64,000 nucleotides of DNA from the NCBI GenBank assembly GCA_041441555.1, contig JASDSW010000046.1, positions 11,652 through 75,651 on the forward strand, in the 5' to 3' direction. Shown here one piece after another: positions 18,709-27,394 of this stretch. Under the pieces are notes generated by a model that was not told the origin of the DNA, did not search any database, and worked only from the letters and a program-made list of their open reading frames with translations. Both the position numbers and the translations under genes were made by a program. Position 1 is the stretch's first letter, and each line of letters begins with the position of its first letter. Origin of the DNA: Pseudaeromonas sp041441555 (lineage in GTDB: Bacteria > Pseudomonadota > Gammaproteobacteria > Enterobacterales > Aeromonadaceae).

Positions 18709-20751
18709 TCACAAGGTGGCAGCAAAGGCTTCCATCTGCGCCAGCTCGCGCTGCAACTGGCTGGAGAGCACCGGAAAACGCCGATAGCTCTTGGGATCGG
18801 CACTGTCTGCCTCGATATGGAAGCTGACCGCGATGCGCTCGCGCTTCCACTGATTGCGACAGTAGAGGCCATAGTAGCGACGGATCCAGCCCACCAGTTG
18901 GCTCAACTGGTACTGGGCGGCAAACTCACCGCGCAGCAGTTGCTGCAGCACCCCCTTGGGAGTCAGATGTTGAGTTTGGCTCAGACGCCGGATGGCATCG
19001 AGCACCGGGAACGGCATCAGATCGGCTTCGTCGGTCTGCTCCACCGGGCGCAACTCGGCGGTCGGTGCCTGATGGACAATGGCCTGCATCGCCGGCAGCG
19101 CCAGACGGGCAATCCCCAACGACTGGCTATCCTGCAGCGGGATCCCCTGCTCCAGGATGTAGCGATTGATCTGCAGTACCCGGGACTTGCTGATGCCGCC
19201 GATGGGCGACAGCACCCCCGAGGTGTCACCATCCATGGTGCAGTAGCCGACGCTGGCCTCGGAGAGGTTCGAGGTGGCGATCAGCAGCTTGTTGCCACGG
19301 TTGGCCAGCAGCCAGATCCCGGGCGCCCGCACCCGGGCCTGGATGTTCTGCAGCGCCAGATCGTCGCGCTGCCAGTTGAGCGGATCCCCGGGCGTCAGCT
19401 CGTTGGCCAGTTTTAGATACCCGCTCACCAATTCGGCGATGGACCAGGCGTGATGGGTGGCTCCCAGCTCGGCCGCCAGACCGGCCGCCGCATTGAAGGT
19501 CACCGAGCCGCTGTACTCGGAGCCCTGATACAGGGTGGTCAACACCAGCGGCATCACCCGCTCGCGCAGCCAGGCCAGCGGCGCCTGGCCGTTTCGCGGT
19601 TGCGGGACCAGCCGCCCCTTGGCCAATTCAGCCAGATAAGCCGCCTCGCCCAACGAGGCGTAGGCCTGCACCTGGGCCATGTAGACCAGAGCCCCACACA
19701 GGGCGGAATCAGCGCCGCCGGAGAGACTCAGGGCATAGCCTCCGGTATAGGTCTTGCGCTGCCAGTCCCACAACCCCAGAGCCACGGCGCGGCAGGCTTC
19801 GGCATGCTCATCTTCCGTCGCCAGCTGGCAGGGGGTGGCCAGAGGACGCTGATACTGTTCCGACGCCCAAACAAAATCGACTTCGGTAATGCCCTCGCCT
19901 CCCACCGGCAGCAACGACTGACTGCTGACCAGGCGCTGCGCCCGGTTCACCTGTAGATCCACGGTGGCACTGTAGACTTTCAGCGGAGCAAAACTCAAAC
20001 GCTCGCCCACCAGCACCAACTCGCCATTACTGGCAATCATGGCGTCACCATCGTAGACCGCGCGCCCCGCCTCACAGCCCAGCAGGTTGGTGTAGGCGTA
20101 GACGGCACCATAGGCTCGTGACCCTTCGCGCACGAACTGGCTGCGCTGTTGCTGCTTGCCCAGGGCGAAGTGACTAGCCGAAGGGTTGAGGATCACATCG
20201 ACGCGTCGCTCGAACAGGCTGCAACCCGGACGCGAAGCGACCCAGGAGTCTTCGCAGATCTCAAAACCGATGCGCACCCCGCTGACATCAAACACCAGAT
20301 CACCCACCGGCACCGTCTGCCCGGCCAGGGCGATGGTGCTGACCTGCCCCGCCGGCCAAGGGGTGAACCAGCGCGGCTCGTAGTGAATGCCGCTGCGCGC
20401 CAGGTGCTGTTTGCAGACCACACCGTGCAGCTTACCCCGAGACAGCAGTGCCACCCCGTTGAACACCTGACCACCGGGGACATGCAAGGGGAAGCCGACG
20501 GCCACCAGCAGTTGATCCGGTAAGCCGTCGGCCAGGGCCAGCAGCTCGGCCGGCAGCGAGGCAAGCCAGTCGGCGACGAAGAACATGTCCTCACAGCCAT
20601 AACCGGTGAGCGCCAGTTCAGGCAGCAGCAGCAAGTCCGCCTGAGCGGCCTGCGCCTGGGCCACGGCCTGGCGGATCAGCGCCAGGTTGCCGTCCAGATC
20701 CAGGGGGGTCGTGTTGATACAGGCCGTAGCCAGAGTCAGGGTTTGACGCAT
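18709..20751 (-). CDS. nadE: Glutamine-dependent NAD+ synthetase
   Basis: A 680-residue two-domain enzyme that amidates nicotinate adenine dinucleotide to NAD+. The N-terminal nitrilase-type glutaminase has the triad context: Glu in LPELALTGY, Lys in CKQHLARS and Cys in GFEICEDSW. The C-terminal synthetase has the PP-loop SGGADSAL and the ATP/NaAD-binding segment TSNLSEASVGY. The length matches the long glutamine-dependent form, not the short ammonia-dependent E. coli NadE. It is the last gene of pncA-pncB-nadE, starting 18 bases after pncB. It converges with the HD-GYP gene, 30 bases apart. Confidence 0.95.
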   Translation of the reverse strand: MRQTLTLATACINTTPLDLDGNLALIRQAVAQAQAAQADLLLLPELALTGYGCEDMFFVADWLASLPAELLALADGLPDQLLVAVGFPLHVPGGQVFNGVALLSRGKLHGVVCKQHLARSGIHYEPRWFTPWPAGQVSTIALAGQTVPVGDLVFDVSGVRIGFEICEDSWVASRPGCSLFERRVDVILNPSASHFALGKQQQRSQFVREGSRAYGAVYAYTNLLGCEAGRAVYDGDAMIASNGELVLVGERLSFAPLKVYSATVDLQVNRAQRLVSSQSLLPVGGEGITEVDFVWASEQYQRPLATPCQLATEDEHAEACRAVALGLWDWQRKTYTGGYALSLSGGADSALCGALVYMAQVQAYASLGEAAYLAELAKGRLVPQPRNGQAPLAWLRERVMPLVLTTLYQGSEYSGSVTFNAAAGLAAELGATHHAWSIAELVSGYLKLANELTPGDPLNWQRDDLALQNIQARVRAPGIWLLANRGNKLLIATSNLSEASVGYCTMDGDTSGVLSPIGGISKSRVLQINRYILEQGIPLQDSQSLGIARLALPAMQAIVHQAPTAELRPVEQTDEADLMPFPVLDAIRRLSQTQHLTPKGVLQQLLRGEFAAQYQLSQLVGWIRRYYGLYCRNQWKRERIAVSFHIEADSADPKSYRRFPVLSSQLQRELAQMEAFAATL

Positions 20752-20769
20752 GAAACTTCAATGCTCCTT

Positions 20770-21993
20770 TTAGGCCACCTGGCTGAGAACCTGGTGGCGG
20801 ACGCTCGCCTCCACGGCGAAGGCCTCCATCAAATTGGTTAAAAACTCACGGTCCCGACAGAGAGTCTTGCCGGGACTGTCAGAGATCTTGGCCACCGAGT
20901 GATCGCCCAACCGCACCATCTTCATCACCATGTTGAGCGGTTGGTTGATGCCAAAATCGGCCATCAGCCAGGTGCCGATGCCAAAGCTGGTCTGTACCCG
21001 GCCGCGGAAGTGGCGGTACAGGGCGACGGCGCGCGAAAAATCCAGTCCATCGGAGAAGACCAGCGTCTTGTGGGTCGGATCGACGCCTAGCGACTCCAGA
21101 TGCGCGATCAACTTCTCGCCCCACAGCCACGGATCACCGCTGTCCTGGCGGAAGCCACTGTATTGGCTGGCTAGTTGGAAATCCAGATCCCGACAGAAGG
21201 CATCGATGCCGATCACATCGGTCAGCGCCACGGAGAGCTGGCCGCGATACTCCCGCAGCCAGTTTTGCAGCGCCGCTTTTTGCGTGGCGGCCAGCGGATA
21301 GTTCAGCCCCTGGTGGGTCTGCAGCCACTCTTGAGCCATGGTGCCGACGGCCGGCCGGCCCAATTGTTGCGCGAGCATCGGATTGCTGGTGCCGACCAAC
21401 TGCTGCGGCAGATGCTGTTGCAGCAATCCCAACACCTGCTGCTGAGCGGCAAAGCTGAAGCGGCGCCGGGTCCCAAAGTCGGTGAAGCGAAAATCACCCA
21501 AATCCACCGCATCACCGAGCCGCTGCAGCTGGGCGATCTTGGCCAGGGTGCTTTTTTCGATCACCTCGGGCGTCACGTCAGGATAGCGAACGCTGTTGCG
21601 CACCTCGCTGAGAGTCGCCATGACCGGGATCTCGAAGAGCGAAACCTGAGTCTGCAGACCCCGAGCGCGGATCGTCAGCTTGCCTCGCTCGATGCCGATC
21701 GCCAGCAGGCTGGGATCAAAACGGAAATGATAGAGAAAATCCAGATAGTCCGGCTGCAGATAGGGGGCCTGCCGCGACAGGGCCCGCAGTGCCGGCAGGC
21801 TCATCGTCAGCTGATTCATCCCCGCCAGCTCCTCACGGATCAGCTCCAGATAGGGGGTCAAATCCTCGTCACTGCGGCAGTGCAACTCCCACTCGGCGAC
21901 GGCATCCGGCGCCTGGTGCAGATAGGCTTGCTGCATCGACAGCTTATAGATATCGGTATCCAGCACACCGCGCATACAGGTATTCAACAACAT
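20770..21993 (-). CDS. pncB: Nicotinate phosphoribosyltransferase with Gln at the expected phospho-His site
   Basis: A 407-residue enzyme that makes nicotinate mononucleotide from nicotinate and PRPP, coupled to ATP hydrolysis. Family landmarks are LLDTDIYK-like LDTDIYKLSMQQA, FGTRRRFS, GTSN, DSGDP, FSDGLDF and FGIGT. The catalytic phosphohistidine of the family lies in the GTxAHEW segment; here it reads GTMAQEW, with Gln221 in its place (codon CAA). A second usual His is also Gln, in FRQDSGDP. The rest of the protein looks intact. These changes could alter ATP coupling, or mark a subfamily. It begins 12 bases after pncA and ends 18 bases before nadE. Confidence 0.92.
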   Translation of the reverse strand: MLLNTCMRGVLDTDIYKLSMQQAYLHQAPDAVAEWELHCRSDEDLTPYLELIREELAGMNQLTMSLPALRALSRQAPYLQPDYLDFLYHFRFDPSLLAIGIERGKLTIRARGLQTQVSLFEIPVMATLSEVRNSVRYPDVTPEVIEKSTLAKIAQLQRLGDAVDLGDFRFTDFGTRRRFSFAAQQQVLGLLQQHLPQQLVGTSNPMLAQQLGRPAVGTMAQEWLQTHQGLNYPLAATQKAALQNWLREYRGQLSVALTDVIGIDAFCRDLDFQLASQYSGFRQDSGDPWLWGEKLIAHLESLGVDPTHKTLVFSDGLDFSRAVALYRHFRGRVQTSFGIGTWLMADFGINQPLNMVMKMVRLGDHSVAKISDSPGKTLCRDREFLTNLMEAFAVEASVRHQVLSQVA

Positions 21994-22005
21994 AGCCCCT
22001 CGTCT

Positions 22006-22677
22006 CTAGCGGCTGCCGACTGAGCCATTCGCTGGCTGAGCCGCCAGCCAGGCGCCCACCGCTTGGGCATCGTCCAGCAACTCGATGCCTGCCGCCTGTA
22101 GCTCCAAAGTGGCCGAGCTTTCCGTCTCTTCGCTGATCGCGCGGCACGCTGCCTTATTGATCAGGACCTGAAATCCGGCCGCCTTAAGCTGCAGGGCCGT
22201 CTGCTTGACGCAGTAATCAAAGGCCAGACCTCCCAGCAGCACGGTGGAGACCTGCTGCTGACGCAGCCATTCGATGAGCCCGGTGGAGAGCCGCCCCGCC
22301 AGATCGTGATAACAGGCGCCATAGGGATGCATGTCCGGCTCGATCCCCTTGTAGACCAGGAAATCGTACTCACTGACCGCCGGCAAGCCGTCGAGCAACT
22401 CAAAGCCCGGGGTGCCGGGTACTGCATGGGCCACCCAGCTGACATCAGCATCCGGCAAACCGACCGGCTCCAGCATGTGGTCCAGACTCGGAGCCACCCA
22501 CAACGCCTTGGGCGAATGGGCATCCTTGGTCATCACCCGCAGATCGGCCCACTGAGCCTGGGCATTGAGTTCCGGAACCACTTCATCGCCATAGGGAACC
22601 GGCAACTCATCCGGGCACAGAGGCGTAAAGGTTTTTTGCACGTCGACATCGATGGCGGCAATACGATTTGCACTCAT
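22006..22677 (-). CDS. pncA: Nicotinamidase (isochorismatase-like cysteine hydrolase)
   Basis: A 223-residue cytoplasmic hydrolase converting nicotinamide to nicotinate. The triad is recognisable: Asp in DVDVQKTF, Lys in VYKGIEPDM and Cys in FDYCVKQTA; the metal-binding pair appears in KDAHSPKA. The usual QNDF after the first Asp is QKTF, a divergent form. The start ATG at 22677 has GGAG about 10 bases upstream. As the first gene of pncA-pncB-nadE on the minus strand it feeds PncB. The 290 bases upstream contain a multi-hairpin sequence (22829-22904). Confidence 0.88.
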   Translation of the reverse strand: MSANRIAAIDVDVQKTFTPLCPDELPVPYGDEVVPELNAQAQWADLRVMTKDAHSPKALWVAPSLDHMLEPVGLPDADVSWVAHAVPGTPGFELLDGLPAVSEYDFLVYKGIEPDMHPYGACYHDLAGRLSTGLIEWLRQQQVSTVLLGGLAFDYCVKQTALQLKAAGFQVLINKAACRAISEETESSATLELQAAGIELLDDAQAVGAWLAAQPANGSVGSR

Positions 22678-22828
22678 GAGGCTTGCTCCACAGATGGCAA
22701 TCTTGAAGTTCGCTTTCCGTCAGCAGACCTGGTCGCTGGCCAGTCGGGCTGGATGTTGGGCCATGCCGAGGTTCGTCGATGAGAGCCTCGCCTGGTGCGG
22801 AAAATAGAAGGAAAGGATTGCCGGAATA

Positions 22829-22904
22829 TTTGGGTGTTGAGTCGACAGAGACTCAGACTCTGGGACCACTGTACCCTGAGCGGCTCGCAAGTTCGAGCCC
22901 CAAA
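22829..22904 (-). ncRNA. Possible structured RNA element upstream of pncA
   Basis: In 76 bases, three consecutive hairpins are enclosed by a closing stem: TTTGG (22829-22833) with CCAAA (22900-22904); TGAGTC with GACTCA (22838-22843/22850-22855); CTCtGGG with CCCtGAG (22858-22864/22874-22880, one T-T mismatch); GGCTCG with CGAGCC (22882-22887/22894-22899). It would be in the 5' leader or promoter of the NAD salvage operon. The shape recalls a tRNA, but a normal T stem cannot form, so it is not called as one. Strand is assigned from the operon and is uncertain. Confidence 0.35.
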
Positions 22905-22940
22905 CGCAGATTGGCCCGAACCTAAGAGCCGGGCATCATG

Positions 22941-22960
22941 GGCGGGGCCGAGGCCCCGCC
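22941..22960 (-). terminator. GC-rich hairpin after the carbonic anhydrase gene
   Basis: Nine-base perfect arms (GGCGGGGCC and GGCCCCGCC) separated by two bases, 7 bases past the stop codon on the minus strand. No clear U tract follows, so termination would be weak or protein-assisted. Confidence 0.5.
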
Positions 22961-22966
22961 TCTGGC

Positions 22967-23710
22967 TTATTCGACGATTTGACGGGCGCCCAGCGGTTGT
23001 ACTGGACGGTTGTTTGGATGCCCCATCAACTTGGCGAATTGTTCAATCTGCGCCTTGGATGCGGTCATCGGCTTCTTCAGCACCAGCCAACGAACGTTTT
23101 CCGTGCAGGGCGGCGTGGTCAACGAACCGGCAAACCGGTAGTAGCTGCGATCATGAGGCAGCAGATCGGCGACGTTGACCGATTTGCTCAGCGTCAACTG
23201 GCTGCCGACCTGTTGCGGCATCTGCTGCCACAGGGTAGTCAGTAGCGGATTGGCCTTGCCCTCTTCAAACATCAGACCAACCACCGCCAGGTTCCCCTGC
23301 GGATCGCTGTGCACCAGATGCACCTCCAGCGGATACTGCTTGCCTTGGATCAGGTTTTCACTCGGCGCATGGAAATGGAACTGCTTGAGAGTGAACGGCA
23401 GGCCGTCGATGGTCAGCTGGCTGCCCTCGGCATAGGCCACCTGGATGGTATGACCATTGTTGATGATCGCGTTGCCCCCGGCCTGGTAATGGAACGGCAG
23501 GGCCGGCAGCTTGGCCTTGACGGTGGACTGAATATCGACCGGAGCCTGGTTCTTGCCGGTGGCACAGGTGGCATACTCGCTGCTCAGATGGCCCCAATTA
23601 GCCGGTGCAATTTCGCCTTCATAACCCCAGTGCGCGCCTTCGTTGGCCTGGGCAGCCGAAAAGAGAGCTGAGCACGACAACAGTGCAGCCAGTACAGTCA
23701 TTTTTTGCAT
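22967..23710 (-). CDS. cah: Periplasmic alpha-class carbonic anhydrase
   Basis: A 247-residue exported enzyme interconverting CO2 and bicarbonate. It has a signal peptide of about 22 residues (ending AAQA). The zinc ligands are the two His of FHFHAPSEN and the His of EVHLVH; the substrate-pocket segment SLTTPPCTENVRW is present. Two cysteines (CATGKNQ and PPCTEN) are placed for the usual alpha-class disulfide. It lies alone on the minus strand, with a GC-rich hairpin after the stop. Confidence 0.94.
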   Translation of the reverse strand: MQKMTVLAALLSCSALFSAAQANEGAHWGYEGEIAPANWGHLSSEYATCATGKNQAPVDIQSTVKAKLPALPFHYQAGGNAIINNGHTIQVAYAEGSQLTIDGLPFTLKQFHFHAPSENLIQGKQYPLEVHLVHSDPQGNLAVVGLMFEEGKANPLLTTLWQQMPQQVGSQLTLSKSVNVADLLPHDRSYYRFAGSLTTPPCTENVRWLVLKKPMTASKAQIEQFAKLMGHPNNRPVQPLGARQIVE

Positions 23711-23791
23711 GATTTAAGATGATCTCCGTGATCGGACGAGGCTCTGCAGCCTTCTGATTAAACACCGACCTCGGCTGCCTGTCGGCGGCAC

Positions 23792-24373
23792 TCAGGGCTT
23801 GGTTGGCGCCGGTGCCGAAGCAATCACGACGTCCAGGCGCGAGGTCAGTTTTCCGGTGGGCGCATAGACCCAGTTTCCGCCGTAGACCAGATCTTCGACC
23901 TGCCAGCCAAGGCGGCCACGACGCAAACGGAGCTCATCCTGCCACTCAATGGTGTGGCCTTGCTTGTTATAGATCAAAGTGAACTGACAACGGCTCTTGA
24001 GCTTCTTGGTTTGGCACGCTACCAGCTCGAAATCGGTGAACCCGTCGGCCAGAGAGGTAAACAGACTCCCCTGCACGGCCGGTGGCGTCGGCAGTTGGGT
24101 CGAGCTGCGGATCGACAGATCCACGGCATGAGCCTGCTCCAGCCGCCGTAACAGGCTCTGTTGCAGCAGGGGGCGGAACGGCCGCAACTGTTCGGGGGTC
24201 GGCAGATCCACCAACGGATTGGCGAGCAAGGCCCGGTAGAACGTCTCGGCGATCTGTTCTGGCCCCGCCGGCATCGCATTCGGATCGACCGTCTCACTAC
24301 AGCCGACCAGCAGGCAGAGCCCCACACCGAGCCCTACACCATATCGCACTATTTGTCGCGCCATGCGCACCAT
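23792..24373 (-). CDS. Predicted lipoprotein of unknown function
   Basis: A 193-residue protein with a type II signal peptide: a basic start, a hydrophobic core and the lipobox LLVGC, giving a mature N-terminal cysteine followed by SETVDP (Ser at +2 suggests outer-membrane sorting). The mature part begins with a segment about a minimum spacing of LPTPEQLRPFRPLL and ends with beta-rich sequence (DELRLRRGRLGWQVEDLVYGGNW). Two more cysteines (ACQTKK and RCQFT) may form a disulfide. No domain is recognised. AGGA is seven bases before the ATG at 24373. Confidence 0.75.
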   Translation of the reverse strand: MVRMARQIVRYGVGLGVGLCLLVGCSETVDPNAMPAGPEQIAETFYRALLANPLVDLPTPEQLRPFRPLLQQSLLRRLEQAHAVDLSIRSSTQLPTPPAVQGSLFTSLADGFTDFELVACQTKKLKSRCQFTLIYNKQGHTIEWQDELRLRRGRLGWQVEDLVYGGNWVYAPTGKLTSRLDVVIASAPAPTKP

Positions 24374-24484
24374 TGCAATTTCCTAGGGATAAAGAGAACT
24401 CAACACCAAGTCACGCCAAGGATGCGCCACTCGACTCCTGACGGCCGCCGCCGACTCTCGCGAGCAGGCAGCGCCGGTGGTGAT

Positions 24485-24937
24485 TTAGGCCAGATCCGAG
24501 GTGCAGTGTGGACAACGGGTCGCCTGAACCGGGATCTCGCTGCAGCAACGCGGACACTGTTTGGTGGTGGGCTCGGCCGGAGCGGCCGCTTTTTCCATCC
24601 GCAGTTGATTCATCGCCTTGACCACCATGAACAGCGCAAAGGCTACTATGGTAAAGCTTATGATCGCGTTAACAAACAGCCCCAGATTGAGAGTCACCGC
24701 GCCAGCGGCCTTGGCATCGGCCAATGTGTGGTAGGGCGCGGCGGCCTTGATCCCCTCCTTGAGCACGATGAAGAAATCGGAGAAATCGACCCCGCCCAGT
24801 AACAGGCCGATGGGCGGCATCAGTACATCATCCACCAGGCTCTTGACGATGGTGCCGAAAGCCCCACCGATGACAATACCGACCGCCATGTCCACCACAT
24901 TGCCTCGCATGGCAAAATCTTTGAACTCTTTTAACAT
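24485..24937 (-). CDS. mscL: Large-conductance mechanosensitive channel
   Basis: A 150-residue inner-membrane channel that opens under osmotic downshock. The N-terminal helix MLKEFKDFAMRGNVVDMAVG and first pore helix are canonical, TM2 is at about residues 85-108, and the C-terminal tail ends in a zinc-ribbon-like pair of CPRC/CPHC motifs, as in many MscL proteins. The start has a GGAG site nearby. It is monocistronic, and the phoPQ promoter lies on the other side of its start. Confidence 0.96.
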   Translation of the reverse strand: MLKEFKDFAMRGNVVDMAVGIVIGGAFGTIVKSLVDDVLMPPIGLLLGGVDFSDFFIVLKEGIKAAAPYHTLADAKAAGAVTLNLGLFVNAIISFTIVAFALFMVVKAMNQLRMEKAAAPAEPTTKQCPRCCSEIPVQATRCPHCTSDLA

Positions 24938-25052
24938 GGGAACTCTCCTCGTCTGGCTGCCTCACGGCTGATTGGAAGAGTCATCTTACTCCACCCCACC
25001 GGGCGCGAGAAGAGACTCAGACGCTCATCCCCGGGCACACTCTTCCGCCTGC

Positions 25053-25087
25053 GGTTTACCTTGGGTTCAACCTGCGCAGGCTAGACT
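25053..25087 (+). promoter_or_regulatory. PhoP box and promoter of phoPQ
   Basis: Two direct half-sites, GGTTTA (25053-25058) and GGTTCA (25064-25069), are 11 bases apart, the spacing of the PhoP box. A -10-like TAGACT (25082-25087) begins 12 bases after the second half-site, the distance seen at PhoP-activated promoters. This supports positive autoregulation of phoPQ. Confidence 0.75.
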
Positions 25088-25175
25088 GGCTGTTCGTTTT
25101 CATCAAAGCTCCAATCGATTACCATGAAAAGCAAGCGATGAAATGCCACCCTCTGATTGCTGTGAGGCGATGCCG

Positions 25176-25865
25176 ATGAGAATTCTACTGGTCGAAGATA
25201 ATCTGCTGCTGCGTCACCACCTGAGCGTGCAACTGCAGTCCCTTGGACATTTGATCGACTGCGCCGCCGATGCGCAGGAGGCCGACTACTTTTGCCAGGA
25301 GCACGAGTTGGATCTGGCCATCGTCGATCTCGGGCTACCTGATGAGGATGGCCTGAGCCTGATCCGGCGTTGGCGTGGCAATGGCATCAACTTCCCCATT
25401 CTGATCCTGACCGCGCGTGGAGCCTGGGAGGACAAGGTGCAAGGGCTCGAGGCCGGTGCGGACGACTATGTGACCAAACCCTTTCAGCTCGAAGAGGTGG
25501 CGGCTCGCATCAATGCGCTGGTACGCCGCGCCAGTGGTCTGGCCTCGGCGCTGATCCTGGCACCGCCCTACCAGCTAGATCTGAGTCGCAAGGAGCTGCT
25601 GGTCGAAGGCAATCCGGTGCGGCTGACCGCCTTCGAATATCAAATTCTGGAGTTTCTGATGCGCCGCGCCGGGGAGGTGGTCAGCAAAGAAACCCTGATG
25701 TTCCAGCTGTATGCCGATGCCGAGCTGCGCGAAACCCACACCATCGACGTGCTGATGGGCCGTCTGCGCCGCAAGATACAGGTCGAGGGGGTGGATGAAC
25801 CCATCACCACGGTGCGCGGCCAGGGATACCGCTTCGATTGTCCACTGCTGCACCAGCCGACATGA
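25176..25865 (+). CDS. phoP: Response regulator PhoP
   Basis: A 229-residue OmpR-family regulator. The receiver has Asp51 as phospho-acceptor in IVDLGLPDEDGLSLIRRWR, and the winged-helix domain includes ELRETHTIDVLMGRLRRK and TTVRGQGYRF. Similarity to enterobacterial PhoP is high across the length, well beyond generic OmpR similarity. The ATG at 25176 has GAGG eight bases upstream; earlier in-frame ATGs are less well placed. It overlaps phoQ by four bases (ATGA). Likely regulon: magnesium limitation, envelope modification and antimicrobial peptide resistance. Confidence 0.95.
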   Translation: MRILLVEDNLLLRHHLSVQLQSLGHLIDCAADAQEADYFCQEHELDLAIVDLGLPDEDGLSLIRRWRGNGINFPILILTARGAWEDKVQGLEAGADDYVTKPFQLEEVAARINALVRRASGLASALILAPPYQLDLSRKELLVEGNPVRLTAFEYQILEFLMRRAGEVVSKETLMFQLYADAELRETHTIDVLMGRLRRKIQVEGVDEPITTVRGQGYRFDCPLLHQPT

Positions 25866-27298
25866 AGAATCCATTCCATGTTCACTCGCTGCGCTTACGC
25901 TTCATCGCCGGCACCAGCATTGGTCTGGTGCTGATCTCGCTGCTCTATGCCCTGCTGGCCGTGACCGGCCAGGACATCATGCAAGATCGCTACGCCAATC
26001 AATGGATGACCCGGGAACTCAACATCCTCAGCAACTCGGCTTATGACCGGCAGGGCCACCTGCAGATCCATAGCCCCATCAATCCGCTGCGGCAACGGCT
26101 CTACATCATGCTTTTGTTCGATGAGCAAAACCGCCTGCTGTGGCAATCCCGCGACGAACCGAGTTTCCGGCAGTTGGTGCAACCGGCTTGGTTGCACCAG
26201 CCCGCTCTCTATGAGATCCAGAGTCCCCAACTGCTCCAAGGCTCCCACGACCAGCAAGGGGAGCCGATCCTGGCCACCCCGGAGGAGGACGGCCTGTTCA
26301 CGCCGTCCCGCCAGTTCAACTACTATGTGCGTGTCCAACACTACCCGGCCACCCAGGAGCGCCCGGGACTACGCGCCGTGCTCATCGACACCATGCCGGA
26401 GGAGCGAGAGGATAACCGTTTCCTGTGGCGCGTCTTTCAGGCGGCCATGCTGCTCAACCTGCTGGTGTTGTTGCCGCTGGTCTGGTTCGTGGCCAAGTGG
26501 AGCTTTCGCCCCATCGCCCGCCTGACCCGTGCCGTGCATGAGCTGGAGATGGGCAAACAGCAGCAACTGGTCTTCGAGCCCCCCGAAGAGCTCAGCGGCC
26601 TGGTGCACCATCTCAACCGGTTGTTGCAGCAACAACGACAGCAGTTGGAGCGCTATCGCCACTCGCTCGACGATCTGGCCCACAGCATCAAGACGCCGCT
26701 GGCCGTGCTGCAATCCACCTTCCACTCCCTGCGGGAGAACCCTTCCTTGATGAGCGAGCAGGAGCCGCTGATCCAGACCCAGATCAGCCGCATCGCCCAG
26801 CAGATCGGCTACTACCTGCGACGCGCCGTCCTGGGCAGCGAGCTGGGACTCTTGCGTCAACAACAGGCGGTGGAGCCGCTGGTGAGCTCCCTGTGCAAGG
26901 CGCTGCGCAAGGTCTATGACCGCAAGGGGGTGGTCCTGACTCTCCAATGTGAACCTGGACTGCTCTACTACGGCGATCGCAACGACTTTTTGGAGATCGC
27001 CGGCAACATCGTGGAAAACGGCTGCAAATACTGCCTGGAATATGTCGATGTCCGGCTCTACAACGAGCGGCAACAGCTGGTGCTGGAGGTCAACGATGAT
27101 GGTCCCGGGGTGCCGGAACACAGACGCGAGCAGATCTTGCAGCGCGGCGTACGCATCGATACCCTCAAGCCGGGTCAGGGGATCGGCCTGGCGGTAGCCG
27201 CCGAGATCCTGCAGGCCAACGGCGGCAGCATGTCCATCGAGCAGAGTGAACTCGGCGGCGCCCGTTTCATTCTGCGTTTTCAGCAGCCGAACGAATGA
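25862..27298 (+). CDS. phoQ: Sensor histidine kinase PhoQ
   Basis: A 478-residue membrane kinase. TM1 is at about residues 14-36, a periplasmic PDC-type sensor follows, TM2 at about 192-212, then HAMP, the DHp domain with His274 in AHSIKTPLAVLQST, and an ATPase domain with NGCKYC, DDGPGVP and GQGIGLAVA. The core matches enteric PhoQ closely. The acidic divalent-cation patch, EDDDDAE in E. coli, is reduced here to PEEDG at residues 140-144, so the cation response may differ. Translation is coupled to phoP by the ATGA overlap. Confidence 0.94.
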   Translation: MKNPFHVHSLRLRFIAGTSIGLVLISLLYALLAVTGQDIMQDRYANQWMTRELNILSNSAYDRQGHLQIHSPINPLRQRLYIMLLFDEQNRLLWQSRDEPSFRQLVQPAWLHQPALYEIQSPQLLQGSHDQQGEPILATPEEDGLFTPSRQFNYYVRVQHYPATQERPGLRAVLIDTMPEEREDNRFLWRVFQAAMLLNLLVLLPLVWFVAKWSFRPIARLTRAVHELEMGKQQQLVFEPPEELSGLVHHLNRLLQQQRQQLERYRHSLDDLAHSIKTPLAVLQSTFHSLRENPSLMSEQEPLIQTQISRIAQQIGYYLRRAVLGSELGLLRQQQAVEPLVSSLCKALRKVYDRKGVVLTLQCEPGLLYYGDRNDFLEIAGNIVENGCKYCLEYVDVRLYNERQQLVLEVNDDGPGVPEHRREQILQRGVRIDTLKPGQGIGLAVAAEILQANGGSMSIEQSELGGARFILRFQQPNE

Positions 27299-27394
27299 AT
27301 CACTAACAGAGGGCGCGGCCGATCTCGGCGCAGTCACCCACGGTGCACTGACGCAGAAGCGGCCAAAGCCCCATCACGAGCACGGGAACTCATC

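Noticed and set aside
22829..22904. tRNA gene
   Set aside because: The overall shape and a TTCGA are present, but the T stem, anticodon arm and acceptor stem do not meet tRNA rules.
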